Positions 8,261-17,485 are shown, counted from the first letter of the stretch. The stretch is 64,000 bases of DNA from Streptomyces viridochromogenes (GCF_001270495.1 NZ_LGUR01000201.1:62001-126000), one strand, 5' to 3'. Notes: a model not told the origin generated them from the letters alone. Made by a program: numbers and translations.

Positions 8261-8947
8261 GTGGACCACAAGTTCGAGTGGCAGGAGCAGCGGATGACGA
8301 CGCCGGACGGCGTCTACCGCACACTGCGTGCCGCCATCCTCGATGGGACCGTACCTCCCGGTGGCCAACTGCGCGAGGCGCACATCGCCACGGATCTCGG
8401 GATCAGCCGGTCCCCGCTGCGCGAGGCGCTGACCAAGCTGGAGGAGGAAGGGCTCGTTGTAAAGATCCCCTACCGCGGGGCGTTCGTCGTAGAGGTGAGC
8501 GCTCGCGAGGTCGCCGAGATCGACTCGGTCCGGCTACGTGTCGAGCCCTACGCCGCCGAACTCTCGGCCGAAGCGCTGCGCGGTCCTGAGCGGCCTCAGC
8601 TGCTGCAAACCGTCGAGGATCTCCGCCGGGCAATGGAGAAGGATGACATCCCGGCCAGTATCGACGCACACCTTCGCTTCCACAGGCTCTTCTACGATCT
8701 CTCGGGGCACGGCATCCTGCAGAGTCTCTGGAACGGCTGGGAGACCAAGCTGCGCCTCTACCTCAGTGTCGATCACCGCACTTACAGCGACAACCCGCAT
8801 CAATTGGTCGTCGAGCACGAGAGGTTGGCCACCGTTGCCCTGGAAGGCGACACCGACGCGTTCCGTCAGGAACTGGCCGCCCATTTCCCCATGGGACTGC
8901 GAGCCCAGCCGGGAGACCAAGGGGGACACGCGCACCGGCATGCATGA
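8261..8947 (+). CDS. GntR family regulator, FadR/FCD type
   Basis: 228 aa transcription factor. The N-terminal winged helix (residues about 12-75) includes VYRTLRAAILDGTVPPGGQL and ATDLGISRSPLREALTKLEE, textbook GntR. The C-terminal all-helical FCD domain has HLRFHRLFYDLS, VEHERL and ELAAHF, the His-rich metal/ligand pocket of FCD regulators that bind small carboxylates. The GTG at 8261 is preceded by GGAGG with about 8 bases spacing. Repeated operators in front of itself, the minus-strand HAD gene and ridA point to it as the local repressor of the catabolic cluster. The ligand is probably a pathway acid; this is inference. Confidence 0.88.
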   Translation: MDHKFEWQEQRMTTPDGVYRTLRAAILDGTVPPGGQLREAHIATDLGISRSPLREALTKLEEEGLVVKIPYRGAFVVEVSAREVAEIDSVRLRVEPYAAELSAEALRGPERPQLLQTVEDLRRAMEKDDIPASIDAHLRFHRLFYDLSGHGILQSLWNGWETKLRLYLSVDHRTYSDNPHQLVVEHERLATVALEGDTDAFRQELAAHFPMGLRAQPGDQGGHAHRHA

Positions 8948-9464
8948 GGCCATGCAGTCTGCTTGAAGTGTCCAAAGGCAACCTCATTCAGCGGGGTGGA
9001 CGCGAAACAGTACGGCTCGGTGCGCTGGTGCCGTCCAGCCAGGTCACCGTCATCACCGGTTCCGCCACCCGCTCGGACGTCACCTGCCTGCGGGTCACCA
9101 CGGCGATACCTGGCGCGGCCCTTGCCCGGGCGAGGTAGGGGCGTATTCCAGGACCGAGCGCACCGGCAGCACCACGGCGATCTTGACCTGCCACAGCAGG
9201 TCGACGCCCGTCGCCGTGGCTGCGAGTCACGGTGGAGATCCGGAACAGCTCCGGTCCGCCGGCAGCGGCATGCGCGCCGGCAGGGCTGTCGGCAGACGGC
9301 TGGCGAGCTTCTGCTCGCTGACGAACCGCGCCGAGCGCGGCATGGACCACTGCACGGGTGGTCGGCACGGCTCCTGAAGCCGCGGGCGACGCGTCGGTGA
9401 GGCTCGATGAAGCCGCTGGAGTCTTAATGGCCGTGTCAAAGGAGTGTGTCTGTCGCCGGTGCTG
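8948..9464. other. Non-coding or degenerate stretch
   Basis: No reading frame here has a believable start, ribosome site or family motif. A minus-strand frame (8988-9368) is rich in Arg and Ala but matches nothing I recognise. It may be decayed sequence between the gntR and 9.5 kb genes. Confidence 0.5.
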
Positions 9465-9743
9465 TCAGGCGTCGGTGTCGGCGGCCTCTTCGAGCAGTGC
9501 CAGGGCGTGGTTGTGGAACCGGCGTTCGGCATCGCGGCATGGGGCGTTGAAGAATGCTCGCTGAGCTTCGGCAAGATCGCAGTTCAAGAGCTCCATGGTC
9601 ACGACTGTGGCTTCCACGCCGTGGCAGCCGTTGTCTTTGAGGAACTGCTGGAGTGCGTCCGTGTCGCCGGTCGACTCCCAGACGGGCCGGGCGGTTTCCT
9701 GCATGGCTGCGATGCGCGCTGATCGTTCTGCGTCGAAGCTCAC
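9465..9743 (-). CDS. Small conserved-type hypothetical protein
   Basis: 92 aa, acidic and helical, with no signal peptide or membrane segment. It reads SFDAERSARIAAMQETARPV at the start, then GDTDALQQFLKDNGCHGVEA and VTMELLNCDLAEAQRAFF. Small Streptomyces proteins with the pattern TRPVWxxTGDTxALxxFL...VTxELL are familiar to me but have no known function. The GTG at 9743 is chosen because it follows a purine-rich GAGAGGCGGG and removes an implausible Pro-rich extension. It stands alone between gntR and the DUF2180 gene. Confidence 0.6.
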   Translation of the reverse strand: MSFDAERSARIAAMQETARPVWESTGDTDALQQFLKDNGCHGVEATVVTMELLNCDLAEAQRAFFNAPCRDAERRFHNHALALLEEAADTDA

Positions 9744-10041
9744 TGGACCCGCCTCTCTGGGATGGGTCCGCAGACTATCGCCGGTGGTGGGACGCGTTGG
9801 TCCATTAAGTGGCGCGAGGCAATGGTGGGCGCAGGGTGAAGGGCCTTGGAGTCGCACCCCGGCAGCGCCGTCCGCACCGTGCCGACGTTCAACGGGCGAC
9901 GCCGCCTGGAGCGCGGGTCGCGAGGCGCGGGGACACTGACCGGGCCGCCGTACCTCTGAACAGCGAACGCTGACTGATAGTCAGGTCAAGCTGCTTCACT
10001 GCATCACCCACTGACCATACGATCGCGATCGAGTCTCAGTC

Positions 10042-10070
10042 TTGACAAAGTCTAAACTAGACCATACTTT
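10042..10070 (+). promoter_or_regulatory. Strong promoter with palindrome ahead of the DUF2180 gene
   Basis: TTGACA (10042-10047), exactly 17 bases, then TACTTT (10065-10070). The spacer contains GTCTAAACTAGAC (10050-10062), a perfect 5+3+5 palindrome well placed for a repressor. About 70 bases upstream lies CTGACTGATAGTCAG (9970-9984), another perfect palindrome. Apart from these, 9744-10041 holds nothing recognisable. Confidence 0.65.
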
Positions 10071-10162
10071 TCAAGCTCCTTGAGTGGGCGTGCGTGGCCT
10101 GGGTGGGTTTGTTCACGTTGGTTGGCCGCCACACCTGGCCCCTGCTGAAATCGGAGTTGGAC

Positions 10163-10372
10163 ATGAGGTGCTACGACTGCCTCCAGGAGGCCCGCAGCGA
10201 CACCACCGGCATCGGAGTGTGCTCGCGTTGCGGCTTGGCCACCTGCGAGAATCACGCCCGCGTACGTCAGGTACAGATCACCCGCCAGGTCGGCATGGGT
10301 GCTGCGTACGGCCGCATCCCTGCACGCAGGGTCGTATGCCACACCTGCGACATGGCCGAGACGGCCCACTGA
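10163..10372 (+). CDS. DUF2180 family small Cys-rich protein
   Basis: 69 aa protein with the DUF2180 pattern. An N-terminal MRCYDC is followed by VCSRCGLATCENHARV, then a basic middle and a C-terminal RIPARRVVCHTCDMAE. The paired CxxC motifs (C3/C6, the CSRC pair and the CHTC pair) imply a zinc-ribbon-like cytoplasmic protein. The internal ATG at 10163 is chosen over the upstream GTG because it has GGAG 7 bases before it and starts where family members start. It is driven by the strong promoter at 10042-10070. Function unknown; a stress-response role is only a guess. Confidence 0.8.
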   Translation: MRCYDCLQEARSDTTGIGVCSRCGLATCENHARVRQVQITRQVGMGAAYGRIPARRVVCHTCDMAETAH

Positions 10373-10559
10373 CCCACATGGTGCGCTTATCGCACCGCAT
10401 CATCGGTCGTCGAATGCGCGCTGTCCGTCCGTGCGCCCGTTCTTGGCCTGCCCGGACGCCGTCCCGGATCACTGGCGCGGCGTCCGGGCCTCAGTCGTGG
10501 CCATGGTCATTGCGTCACGCTGGAGGCGCAACCGCGGACGACAAGAGGTCGCAGGAGCA

Positions 10560-11223
10560 GAACGAGGACGGATCAATCGCCGGGTGGCCAGGACGTCAAC
10601 TGCAGCGAGGGCCGGGCGCGCCCCTTGGATCGGAGGGCTTCCAGGGCTGCGTGATCGACGAGGCCGCGACCACCCGATAAGGATCTGTGCCCGGACTGCC
10701 GGGCGGACACCCCCTGACCGCCGGGCGGTCCGAGCTGTCGCATGCTGCAACTCGGACCGCCGAATGCCGGCGCCTGTGCTGTCGTGATCGGTCCGACCGC
10801 GGGACCTTGAGAGGCAGGGGCGTCAGTCGGAGTGCGTCGGCGGCGGACGCGTCGGCAGTTGCACCCAAGAGCCTCCACGATGTCCCCACCGACGGTCATT
10901 CCGGCGTGTCTGGGGGCAGGGGCGGTCGTGGAGTCCACGCTGACCAGGCACAAGTCCGCCTGCTCTGGCGGGTGACTTCGGCGATCAGGCCTTCCGGCAG
11001 CGCGGTGAAGAGACCGGCGTTCCTCCCGGCCTGCCAGCGCTCGTAGGCGGTCGGCCAGTCCCGAACTCGCCTGCCATCTCACGCCGCTGCGTGCTTGCCC
11101 TGAACCGCCGCATCGCGCCGTCGAGCTGATTCGGCAGTCGCTCAGGGTAGGGCCGTACTCGCCCGTCGGCCAGAACGGTGCGGTCAACCTCCGCTGTTCG
11201 TCGGAGAGTTGCATCAGCGTCAC
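10560..11223 (-). mobile_element. Degenerate IS5-family transposase
   Basis: Starts MTLMQLSDEQRRLTAPFWP, like IS5-type transposases, and later has LCLVSVDSTTAPAPRHAGMT, the first DDE aspartate region (VSVDSTxxRAHQHA). The middle and C-terminal parts are scrambled by indels, with only faint similarity to the RRNRRYLRRRQI region. No terminal repeats were located. The short gap 10373-10559 and the stretch 11224-11424 show no gene. Confidence 0.65.
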
Positions 11224-11424
11224 GGTCGTCTTCCTGTCGGATCTGCCTGCCTGCCTGCCCGATCCGGATCGGCTCGACCATCCGTGTCAACCGCTCGACA
11301 TGATCGTCCACGCCGAACCTGATGAGATCGGTGGGCCGGGTCGCGACGTCGACCGCCGCTTACGGCGGCGCCGGGCGGAGCTGCACGTGGCGTTCCGAGG
11401 TCGCACTCGGGGCTGAAGTCCGTA

Positions 11425-11509
11425 TTGACAGTGCCCGACGGGCACCCATATGGTCGACAAACGACAATACGGTGGCAGTTTTAAGTCACCATATGGTGCT
11501 TTGTCGCCA
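11425..11509 (+). promoter_or_regulatory. ridA operon promoter with GntR-type operators
   Basis: TTGACA (11425-11430), 18 bases, then TATGGT (11449-11454). Operator TGGTCGACAAACGACAA (11451-11467) begins inside the -10. A second, inverted and weaker copy is at 11494-11509 (TGGTGCTTTGTCGCCA). This leaves a leader of about 110-150 bases before ridA. Confidence 0.75.
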
Positions 11510-11618
11510 CTGTTACTCGAGAGGAGGGCCGAGTACAGATGATCAAGATTCATATGATGCAGGTTCTTATGGGGAACTGTGCGGGTTTGTGCCCTGCTCT
11601 GTTCGCGGAGGGGGCTCG

Positions 11619-12104
11619 ATGAGCCAGTCCGTGACTTCGGCAGCGAACACCGACTCGGCTTCCGATCGGCTTCAGGCGTTGGGTCTGGCCCTTCCCGAGC
11701 TCCGTGACAACCCGTACTACGTGCACCACCGGAGTGTGGATTCCAGCATCTATATCTCGGGCCAACTGCCTTACCAGGACGGCTGGCTGCTGGGGCAGGG
11801 CACTGTCGGCAGGGACGTCGAGCTGGAGACGGCCAAGGAGCTCGCGCGCCATGCCGCGCTCAACTGCCTCGCCGCCGCTGTGCAGGCGGTGGGCGATCTG
11901 GACCGGGTCCGGATCGTGCAGATGCTGGTCTTCGTGGCCAGTACGCCGGACTTCGGTGAGCAGTCGAACGTCGCCAGCGCGGCCAGTGACCTGCTCATCG
12001 AGGTGCTGGGCGAGAACGGGCGACACGCCCGCACCGCGATCGGTGTCGCCGGGCTGCCGCTCAACAGTCCGGTCGAGATCCAGATGGTCTGCACCGCTGT
12101 GTAG
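11619..12104 (+). CDS. RidA/YjgF/Rid family imine deaminase
   Basis: 161 aa Rid protein. These trimers hydrolyse reactive enamines/imines made by PLP enzymes and amine oxidases, which suits a cluster with three FAD amine oxidases. Core motifs are YVHHRSVDSSIYISGQLPY, GQGTVGRDVELETAKELARH, LDRVRIVQMLVFVASTPDF and a C terminus SPVEIQMVCTAV, with the conserved Arg in GRHARTAIGV. The ATG at 11619 has GGAGGGGG 5 bases upstream. It leads an operon with the DSD1-type gene (122 bases downstream) and the SDR. A decayed paralogue lies at 6.5-6.9 kb. Confidence 0.88.
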   Translation: MSQSVTSAANTDSASDRLQALGLALPELRDNPYYVHHRSVDSSIYISGQLPYQDGWLLGQGTVGRDVELETAKELARHAALNCLAAAVQAVGDLDRVRIVQMLVFVASTPDFGEQSNVASAASDLLIEVLGENGRHARTAIGVAGLPLNSPVEIQMVCTAV

Positions 12105-12226
12105 GGCGGGCCCGACGGCGGTGTACGCAAGTGCGCGCGACATCGCGGGCCGCGCACGTTCGGCATCCAGGGGAGTCAGCACCCGTGCCCCTCGGTCATT
12201 CCAGGCAGAACCACAAGGAGGGCAGC

Positions 12227-13336
12227 GTGAACCGGCTGCAACGAGCACTCGACGCTCTGGTCGAGCGGATCGACACCCCCGCGCCGATCGTGCTGGTCGA
12301 CGTCATGCAGGGCAACATCGACCGCATACAAGGCTTCGCCGACCAGCGCGACCTCAAGGTCAGGCCGCACGTCAAGACGCACAAGTGCGTGGAGATCGGG
12401 CGACGCCAGATCGAGGCCGGCGCGGTCGGGATCACCGCGGGAAACGTCGGTGAGGCCGAGGTCTTCGCCGCGGCCGGATTCGACGACATCTTTCTCGCCT
12501 ACCCGATCTGGGCCGCGGGAACGAAGCGAGCCCGGATCCGCCGGCTCGCCGAGTCCGTCCGGCTGCGGGTCGGCGTCGACAACGTCGCGGCGATCGAGGC
12601 CCTCGCCGACGCGATGGGAGACGAACCGGACCGGCTGCAGGTCGTGATCGAGGTCGACTGTGGCGCCCGTCGGTCCGGGGCGCCGCCCGAGGCTGCGGGC
12701 GATCTCGCGCTCGCCGCCCGCAAGCGCGGTCTGGTGCCGGTGGGCGTCTTCACCTATCCAGGTCACGGCAGCACCGGTCGGGATGCTCGCAGGCGCGCGG
12801 CGCAGGACCAGGAAGCCGCGCTCATCACCGCGGTACGCAGCCTCGCCGACGTCGGGGTCACCGCAGAGGTGGTCAGCGCCGGCTCCACGCCCACCGTCGA
12901 GTACTCCACCAGCAGCAGCGTGATCACCGAGATCCGTCCCGGCGAGTACGTCTTCGGCGATCTGAACAACGCCCGGCTGGGCTCCTGTACGGACGACCAG
13001 ATCGCGTTGTTCGTCGTCGGCACCGTGGTCAGCGACTGGGTCCCCGACCAGGTCATCCTTGATGTGGGCACCAAAGCCCTCAGCCGCGAAGGCAGTCCCG
13101 AGATCGGCTACGGCGGCATCGCCGGCACGAAGGCGGTCCTGGCGAAGCTCAACGAGTACCACGGGTTCCTTCCGCTGCCGGACGGCGAGTTCCGCCCCAG
13201 CGTCGGCACCGTCGTACCGGTGGTGCCCAACCACGTATGCCCCGTCGTCCTCGGTTTCGAGGAACTGATCGTCACCGACAGCACGGGCACGTCGCTGCAG
13301 CGCTGGCCGGTCGACGCCCGCGGATTCCTCAACTGA
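12227..13336 (+). CDS. D-threonine aldolase/D-serine dehydratase-fold PLP enzyme
   Basis: 369 aa fold-type III PLP protein of the DSD1 / D-threonine aldolase / 3-hydroxyaspartate aldolase family. The N-terminal TIM barrel carries PLP lysine K50 in RPHVKTHK, with later barrel motifs VVIEVDCGARRSG and VGVFTYPGHG and phosphate-site SAGSTPTVEY. The C-terminal beta domain ends with VPNHVCPVV, the His/Cys pair that binds the divalent metal in this family. The GTG at 12227 follows AAGGAGG with 4-5 bases. It would act on a beta-hydroxy D-amino acid (aldol cleavage or dehydration). Dehydratase action would release an enamine for the adjacent RidA. Exact substrate inferred only. Confidence 0.85.
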   Translation: MNRLQRALDALVERIDTPAPIVLVDVMQGNIDRIQGFADQRDLKVRPHVKTHKCVEIGRRQIEAGAVGITAGNVGEAEVFAAAGFDDIFLAYPIWAAGTKRARIRRLAESVRLRVGVDNVAAIEALADAMGDEPDRLQVVIEVDCGARRSGAPPEAAGDLALAARKRGLVPVGVFTYPGHGSTGRDARRRAAQDQEAALITAVRSLADVGVTAEVVSAGSTPTVEYSTSSSVITEIRPGEYVFGDLNNARLGSCTDDQIALFVVGTVVSDWVPDQVILDVGTKALSREGSPEIGYGGIAGTKAVLAKLNEYHGFLPLPDGEFRPSVGTVVPVVPNHVCPVVLGFEELIVTDSTGTSLQRWPVDARGFLN

Positions 13337-13407
13337 CCGGCACGGGACGAGATTTTCGTGGCCGAGCCCGCAACCCGACCTACCTCCCCCGTAAAGGAGC
13401 GCCTTAC

Positions 13408-14142
13408 ATGAGACTCAACAACGTCGCGGCCCTGGTGACCGGCGCCAGCAGTGGCATCGGGGAGGCGGTGAGTTCCCACTTCCGGCGCGAGGGCGCGCGG
13501 CTGCTGCTCACCGGCCGCAGGGAGCGGCTCGACAGCGCTCAGCCCGACGACCTGTATGTCCCTGGAGACCTCAATGACGAGGCGTTCGTCGAGCACCTGG
13601 CCAAGCAGGCCGCCGAGTCCTTCGGCACCGTCGATGTCGTCGTCCTCAACCACGGCCTGCAGGCCAGCAGTCCGCTGACCGAGATGGCCTACGACGACGC
13701 GAAGCACGTGCTCGAGAGCAACCTGCTCAGCGCGTTCCTGGTGATGAAGCACTTCGCGCCGCTGATGCCTGAGGGCGGCGGCTCGTTCGTCTGCGTCGGT
13801 TCACGGCTCGGCATGGTCGGCAAGCCCGGGGAGGTTCTGTACTCCGCCGCCAAGGGAGGCCTCATCATGCTCGCCAAGGGCGCGGCGATCGAATGGGCTG
13901 CGCGCAACATCCGCGTCAACGTCGTTGCTCCCGGTCTGACCGCCACCCCGATCATCGAAGCGGTGATCCAACGAAGCCCCGACCCCGAGGCCTACCGCCG
14001 CGAGCGCGAGAGCCAGATCCCGCTCCAGCGCCTCGCCACCCCCGAAGAGGTCGCCGACGCGGTGCTCTTCTTCGCATCGTCGGAGTCGTCGTACGTGACC
14101 GGATCGGTCCTGACCGTCGACGGCGGGTACACCGCTTTCTGA
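13408..14142 (+). CDS. Short-chain dehydrogenase/reductase
   Basis: 244 aa classical SDR. It has cofactor motif TGASSGIG (residues 11-18), NHG at 81-83, catalytic S132, Y145 and K149 (YSAAKG), and C-terminal VTGSVLTVDGGYTAF. The residue after beta-2 is Arg (TGRRE), which favours NADP(H). The ATG at 13408 has AAAGGAG 9 bases upstream. It is the third gene of the rid-dsd1-sdr unit and very similar along its whole length to the SDR at 27.6 kb, so the two arose by duplication. A hydroxy-acid or hydroxy-amino-acid intermediate is a reasonable substrate guess. Confidence 0.88.
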   Translation: MRLNNVAALVTGASSGIGEAVSSHFRREGARLLLTGRRERLDSAQPDDLYVPGDLNDEAFVEHLAKQAAESFGTVDVVVLNHGLQASSPLTEMAYDDAKHVLESNLLSAFLVMKHFAPLMPEGGGSFVCVGSRLGMVGKPGEVLYSAAKGGLIMLAKGAAIEWAARNIRVNVVAPGLTATPIIEAVIQRSPDPEAYRRERESQIPLQRLATPEEVADAVLFFASSESSYVTGSVLTVDGGYTAF

Positions 14143-14474
14143 CCACCCTGCTGGGCATCATCTCCAGCAATGGGCTGACCGACCTGCTCTCCGTCTCGCC
14201 TTCTGCCTCGGGCGATCGCCGATTGCGGCATGAACGGTCGAGCACGCGTCGAGCGCGTCCCCCATTCGCCGCACTCGAACGGTGCCACCCACAAGGCGCC
14301 CGTGCCGACAACAGCATCCGAGCCCCCGGCCACCCCGGCACCAGCCGCGACGCGTCGCCGGCCTCCGCACGCCGCGAACGGGCCACGCCCACGAGTGCGT
14401 GCCAGACGCCGCTCGGCGACGGCTCATTGACCGTGGCCGCGGCTACCAACCTCTCCAGCTCAAGAAGGAAAGAC
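14143..14474. other. Gap with no recognisable gene
   Basis: Between the SDR and the cupin gene; no frame has a plausible start or motif and no clear terminator is seen. It could hold the cupin promoter. Confidence 0.4.
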
Positions 14475-14828
14475 ATGTCGCTCCTGAAGGCCATCGACAC
14501 CCATCCCTCCTTCGCGCCGCGAGAGTCCGGCCCGCTCCCGGGACGCCTGATTTCCGGCAACCCCGAGTTCAAGACCTGGGCCCAGGACGTCGCCCGTGGG
14601 GAGTCGATCCATACGGGCGTCTGGGAAGCGACGCCCGGCGAGGTGCGCTCGATCAAGGGCGAGACCTTCGAGTTCTGCCACATCCTCTCCGGCATCGTCG
14701 AACTCACATCCGAAGGTGGCGAGCCGGTGATCTACAAGGCCGGCGACAGCTTCGTCATGAAGCCGGGCTACGTCGGCGTCTGGAAGACCATCGAAACCGT
14801 GCGCAAGATCTACGTGACCGTGATGTGA
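14475..14828 (+). CDS. Cupin domain protein (EutQ/DUF861-like)
   Basis: 117 aa single-domain cupin. The beta-barrel motif 1 region is GETFEFCHILSGIVELTSEG and motif 2 is YKAGDSFVMKPGYVGVWKT. It resembles the Cupin_3 group (ureidoglycine aminohydrolase-like and EutQ-like), where the motif has E, H and few other metal ligands. The metal site here (E, H in FEFCHILSG) is partial. The ATG at 14475 follows GAAGGAAAG. It is isolated by about 330 bases from the SDR and 420 from the transporter, same strand. It could be an isomerase or a pathway sensor; function unproven. Confidence 0.78.
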   Translation: MSLLKAIDTHPSFAPRESGPLPGRLISGNPEFKTWAQDVARGESIHTGVWEATPGEVRSIKGETFEFCHILSGIVELTSEGGEPVIYKAGDSFVMKPGYVGVWKTIETVRKIYVTVM

Positions 14829-15247
14829 CGCCGATGCCGCGCGACCCGATCGTGTTTGGGATCTCTCGCGAAGCTACCTGCTGAGCAGCGTTACCCGGGG
14901 CAGATGGACCGCCCGGCACGTCCCTCAACCGCAGGCCCCGCTCTGCCTCACCCTCACGAAGGCCTTCATACTGCGGCTCTGGTGAAAACCGCCGCCACCC
15001 TGCCGGTCACCGCCTGCGACGGCTCCGGCTTCCCCACCGCCACTCACCCGGTCTTCTAGCCGGCGTCGCCCCGACACAGGTCGTCGGGGACTTCGATCCA
15101 CGGCGAACACGCGCCCAAAGCGGCGGCCGACAACGCAAGCGGGTCATGCTTCCGTCCGCGTTCGTCGCCCTGCACCATCCCCGCCGCACCTGCGAGGTAA
15201 AGCCCCGCACAGCTGGTCCCATGCATCCCCATATGAGGAGAATTGCC
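14829..15247. other. Gap with no recognisable gene
   Basis: 420 bases between the cupin gene and the importer operon. No motif-bearing frame was found; it presumably contains the importer promoter, but I see no clear -35/-10 pair. Confidence 0.4.
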
Positions 15248-16351
15248 ATGAGTGATCCCCAGATCGGCCGTAGAGCGCTCCTGCGTGGAGCAGGCGGCCT
15301 CGCCGCCCTCGCCGCTCTTCCCTCCCTCGCCGCCTGCGGCACCGGCACCAGCCGTGTGTCGTCCGGTGGGAGCAAGGGCGGCGGCAAGACGGTGGTCGTC
15401 CGCGACAGCGGCGGTTCCTACGGCGCTGCCCTGCAGAAGGCGATCTACACGCCGTTCACGCAGGAGACGGGCATCGAGGTGAAGGTGCTGAACCTGGACG
15501 ACGCTCCGCTGCTGGCGCAGATCAAGCAGGGTCGGCCGCAGTGCGACCTCATCAACAACTCGATGATGTCGCACACCAAGTACGTGGCCCAGGACGCGCT
15601 GGAGGCGCTGGACCTCGACCGGATCAAGAGCGTCAAGAGCGCGAAGATCCCCGAGGCCCAGATCACTGAGTCTGCCGTCGGCCACGCCTTCTACGGCCAG
15701 TGCATTGGGTACCGCACGGATGCTTTCGGGGGTAAGAAGCCGGAGTCGTGGGCGGATTTCTGGGACACCAAGGCGTTCCAGGGCGGCCGTTCGATGGTCA
15801 GTCCGGACGGTGACCTGCCGGAGTTGGAGTTCGCGCTGCTGGCCGACGGCGTGCCGATGGACAAGCTGTATCCGCTGGATGTGGACCGTGCTTTCAAGGT
15901 GCTGACCCGGCTTCGGGGTGACATCAAGAAGTTCTGGGACAGCGGCCCGCTCCCCGGCGTGCTCCTCAGCCGGCAGGAGGTCACGATGTCCACCGTCTGG
16001 GACGGCCGGCTCGCCGACCTGCAGAAGCAGGGCGTCCCGGTGGAGCGGCAGCTCAACGGCATGCGCCGTCAGTTCCAGGGCTACGCCATCGCCAAGGGCG
16101 CCGCCAACGCGGACAACGCCTACAAGCTGATGGACTTCTCGCTCCGTGCGGAGAGCCAGGCCAACCTGGTCAAGTTCTTCCCGTCGAACCCGTCGTCCCC
16201 GCTGGCCTATGCCAAGCTCACGGACGACGAGCGCAACGCGTCCGCGGGTGCGCCCAAGTACTACGACAAGGGTTTCGACGCCGATGTCGACTGGTGGCTG
16301 AAGAACGAATCGGCCGTCACCAAGCGCTGGTTGGAGTGGGCTCGTGGCTGA
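15248..16351 (+). CDS. PotD-like ABC importer solute-binding lipoprotein
   Basis: 367 aa. The N terminus has twin arginines (GRRALLRG) and lipobox SLAAC at about residues 29-33, so it is a Tat-exported lipoprotein. The mature part starts VVVRDSGGSYGAALQKAIYT and continues as a spermidine/putrescine-type (SBP_bac_8) protein, with GYRTDAFGGKKPESWADFWD and an aromatic-rich C terminus DVDWWLKNESAVTKRWLEWA. It delivers a cationic, amine or amino-acid-like ligand to the permeases downstream. The ATG at 15248 has GAGGAGAA before it. Its stop overlaps the ATPase start by 8 bases. A paralogue at 31.3 kb sits beside a sensor phosphatase. Confidence 0.88.
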   Translation: MSDPQIGRRALLRGAGGLAALAALPSLAACGTGTSRVSSGGSKGGGKTVVVRDSGGSYGAALQKAIYTPFTQETGIEVKVLNLDDAPLLAQIKQGRPQCDLINNSMMSHTKYVAQDALEALDLDRIKSVKSAKIPEAQITESAVGHAFYGQCIGYRTDAFGGKKPESWADFWDTKAFQGGRSMVSPDGDLPELEFALLADGVPMDKLYPLDVDRAFKVLTRLRGDIKKFWDSGPLPGVLLSRQEVTMSTVWDGRLADLQKQGVPVERQLNGMRRQFQGYAIAKGAANADNAYKLMDFSLRAESQANLVKFFPSNPSSPLAYAKLTDDERNASAGAPKYYDKGFDADVDWWLKNESAVTKRWLEWARG

Positions 16352-17482
16352 ATTCGGTATCGCCGCACCGTCCGTGAAGGTGGCCGGCGGCAAGCCGGCC
16401 ACCGCGACCGGCAAAGCGCTGTCGGTGGTGGCCCTGCGCAAGACCTACGGCGATGTCGTCGCTGTCGACGAGGCGTCGATGGAGATCGCGGCGGGGGAGT
16501 TCGTCACCTTCCTCGGCGCCTCCGGGTCGGGCAAGACCACGACCCTGATGATGATCGCCGGGTTCTGCGAACCCGACTCCGGCACCATCACCGTCGGGGA
16601 CCGGGACGTCACCCGCCTCGCCCCGCAGAAGCGTGGCCTGGGGTTCGTCTTCCAGCAGTACCTGCTCTTCCCGCACATGACCGTGAGCGAGAACGTCGCC
16701 TTCCCGCTCACGCTGCGCGGCGTGGGCAAGGACGAGATCCGCCGCCGGGTGGGGGAGACGCTGGAGATCGCCGGTTTGTCCGGGTTCGGGGGCCGTAAGC
16801 CGGGTGAGCTGTCCGGTGGTCAGCAGCAGCGTGTGGCGTTGTGCCGGGCGCTGGTCTACCGGCCGCCGGTGATTCTCATGGACGAGCCGCTGGGTGCGCT
16901 GGACAAGAAGCTGCGTGATCAGCTCCAGGTTGAGATCAAGAGCATCCAGCAGGAACTGGGCCTGACGGTCATCTATGTGACGCATGATCAGGAAGAGGCG
17001 CTGGTCATGTCGGATCGCATCGCGGTGATGCGCAACGGCCTGATCGAGCAGTTCGACACTCCGAGGGAGCTGTTCGAGCGGCCGAAGACGCCGTTCGTGG
17101 CGGACTTTCTCGGCGCGGCCAACTTCCTGCCCGGCCGCATCGAGCAGCACGACGGCGAGCACACCCTGGTCCGCCTCGAAGCCAGTGGCGGCCTGCTCAA
17201 GGCCCGCCGTCACCAGCTGCCCTCCGGCGCCCAGGTGAAGTTGCTGTCCAGCCAGGCCGGTTGCGGGCCTGCGCCACCGACGACGGGTTCTGTACCGGCA
17301 CGGTGGAGACCGCCACGTACGTGGGCACCCTGGTCCGCGCGGGGGTGCGGATCGATGGTGGTCAGGCGCCGCTGCTGCGTCTGGAGGTACCGGCCGGCCG
17401 AGGCCCCGTGGCGGGCGAGCGGGTCGGGATCACCGTCGATGCGGACGACGTCAACCTCTTCCCGACCGAACAGGGCGAGTGA
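16344..17482 (+). CDS. PotA-like ABC importer ATPase, frameshifted in TOBE domain
   Basis: ATPase of the polyamine-type importer. Walker A is GASGSGKTTT, the Q-loop is VFQQYLLF, the signature is LSGGQQQRVALCRAL, Walker B is ILMDEPLGALD and the H-loop is VTHDQEEAL. The GTG start at 16344 overlaps the preceding gene by 8 bases. At about base 17246 one base appears lost: adding a G after CTG gives LVQPGRLRACATDDG and continues in the +2 frame through VETATYVGTLV to the stop at 17482. Without correction the frame runs on to 17633 with nonsense. The NBD is complete, so the protein may still work with a damaged TOBE domain, or this is a sequence error. Confidence 0.85.
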
Positions 17483-17485
17483 GCC

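Noticed and set aside
10573..11223. Intact 216-aa protein
   Set aside because: Only its start and one DDE patch look like a transposase; the rest is scrambled, so it is an IS remnant.
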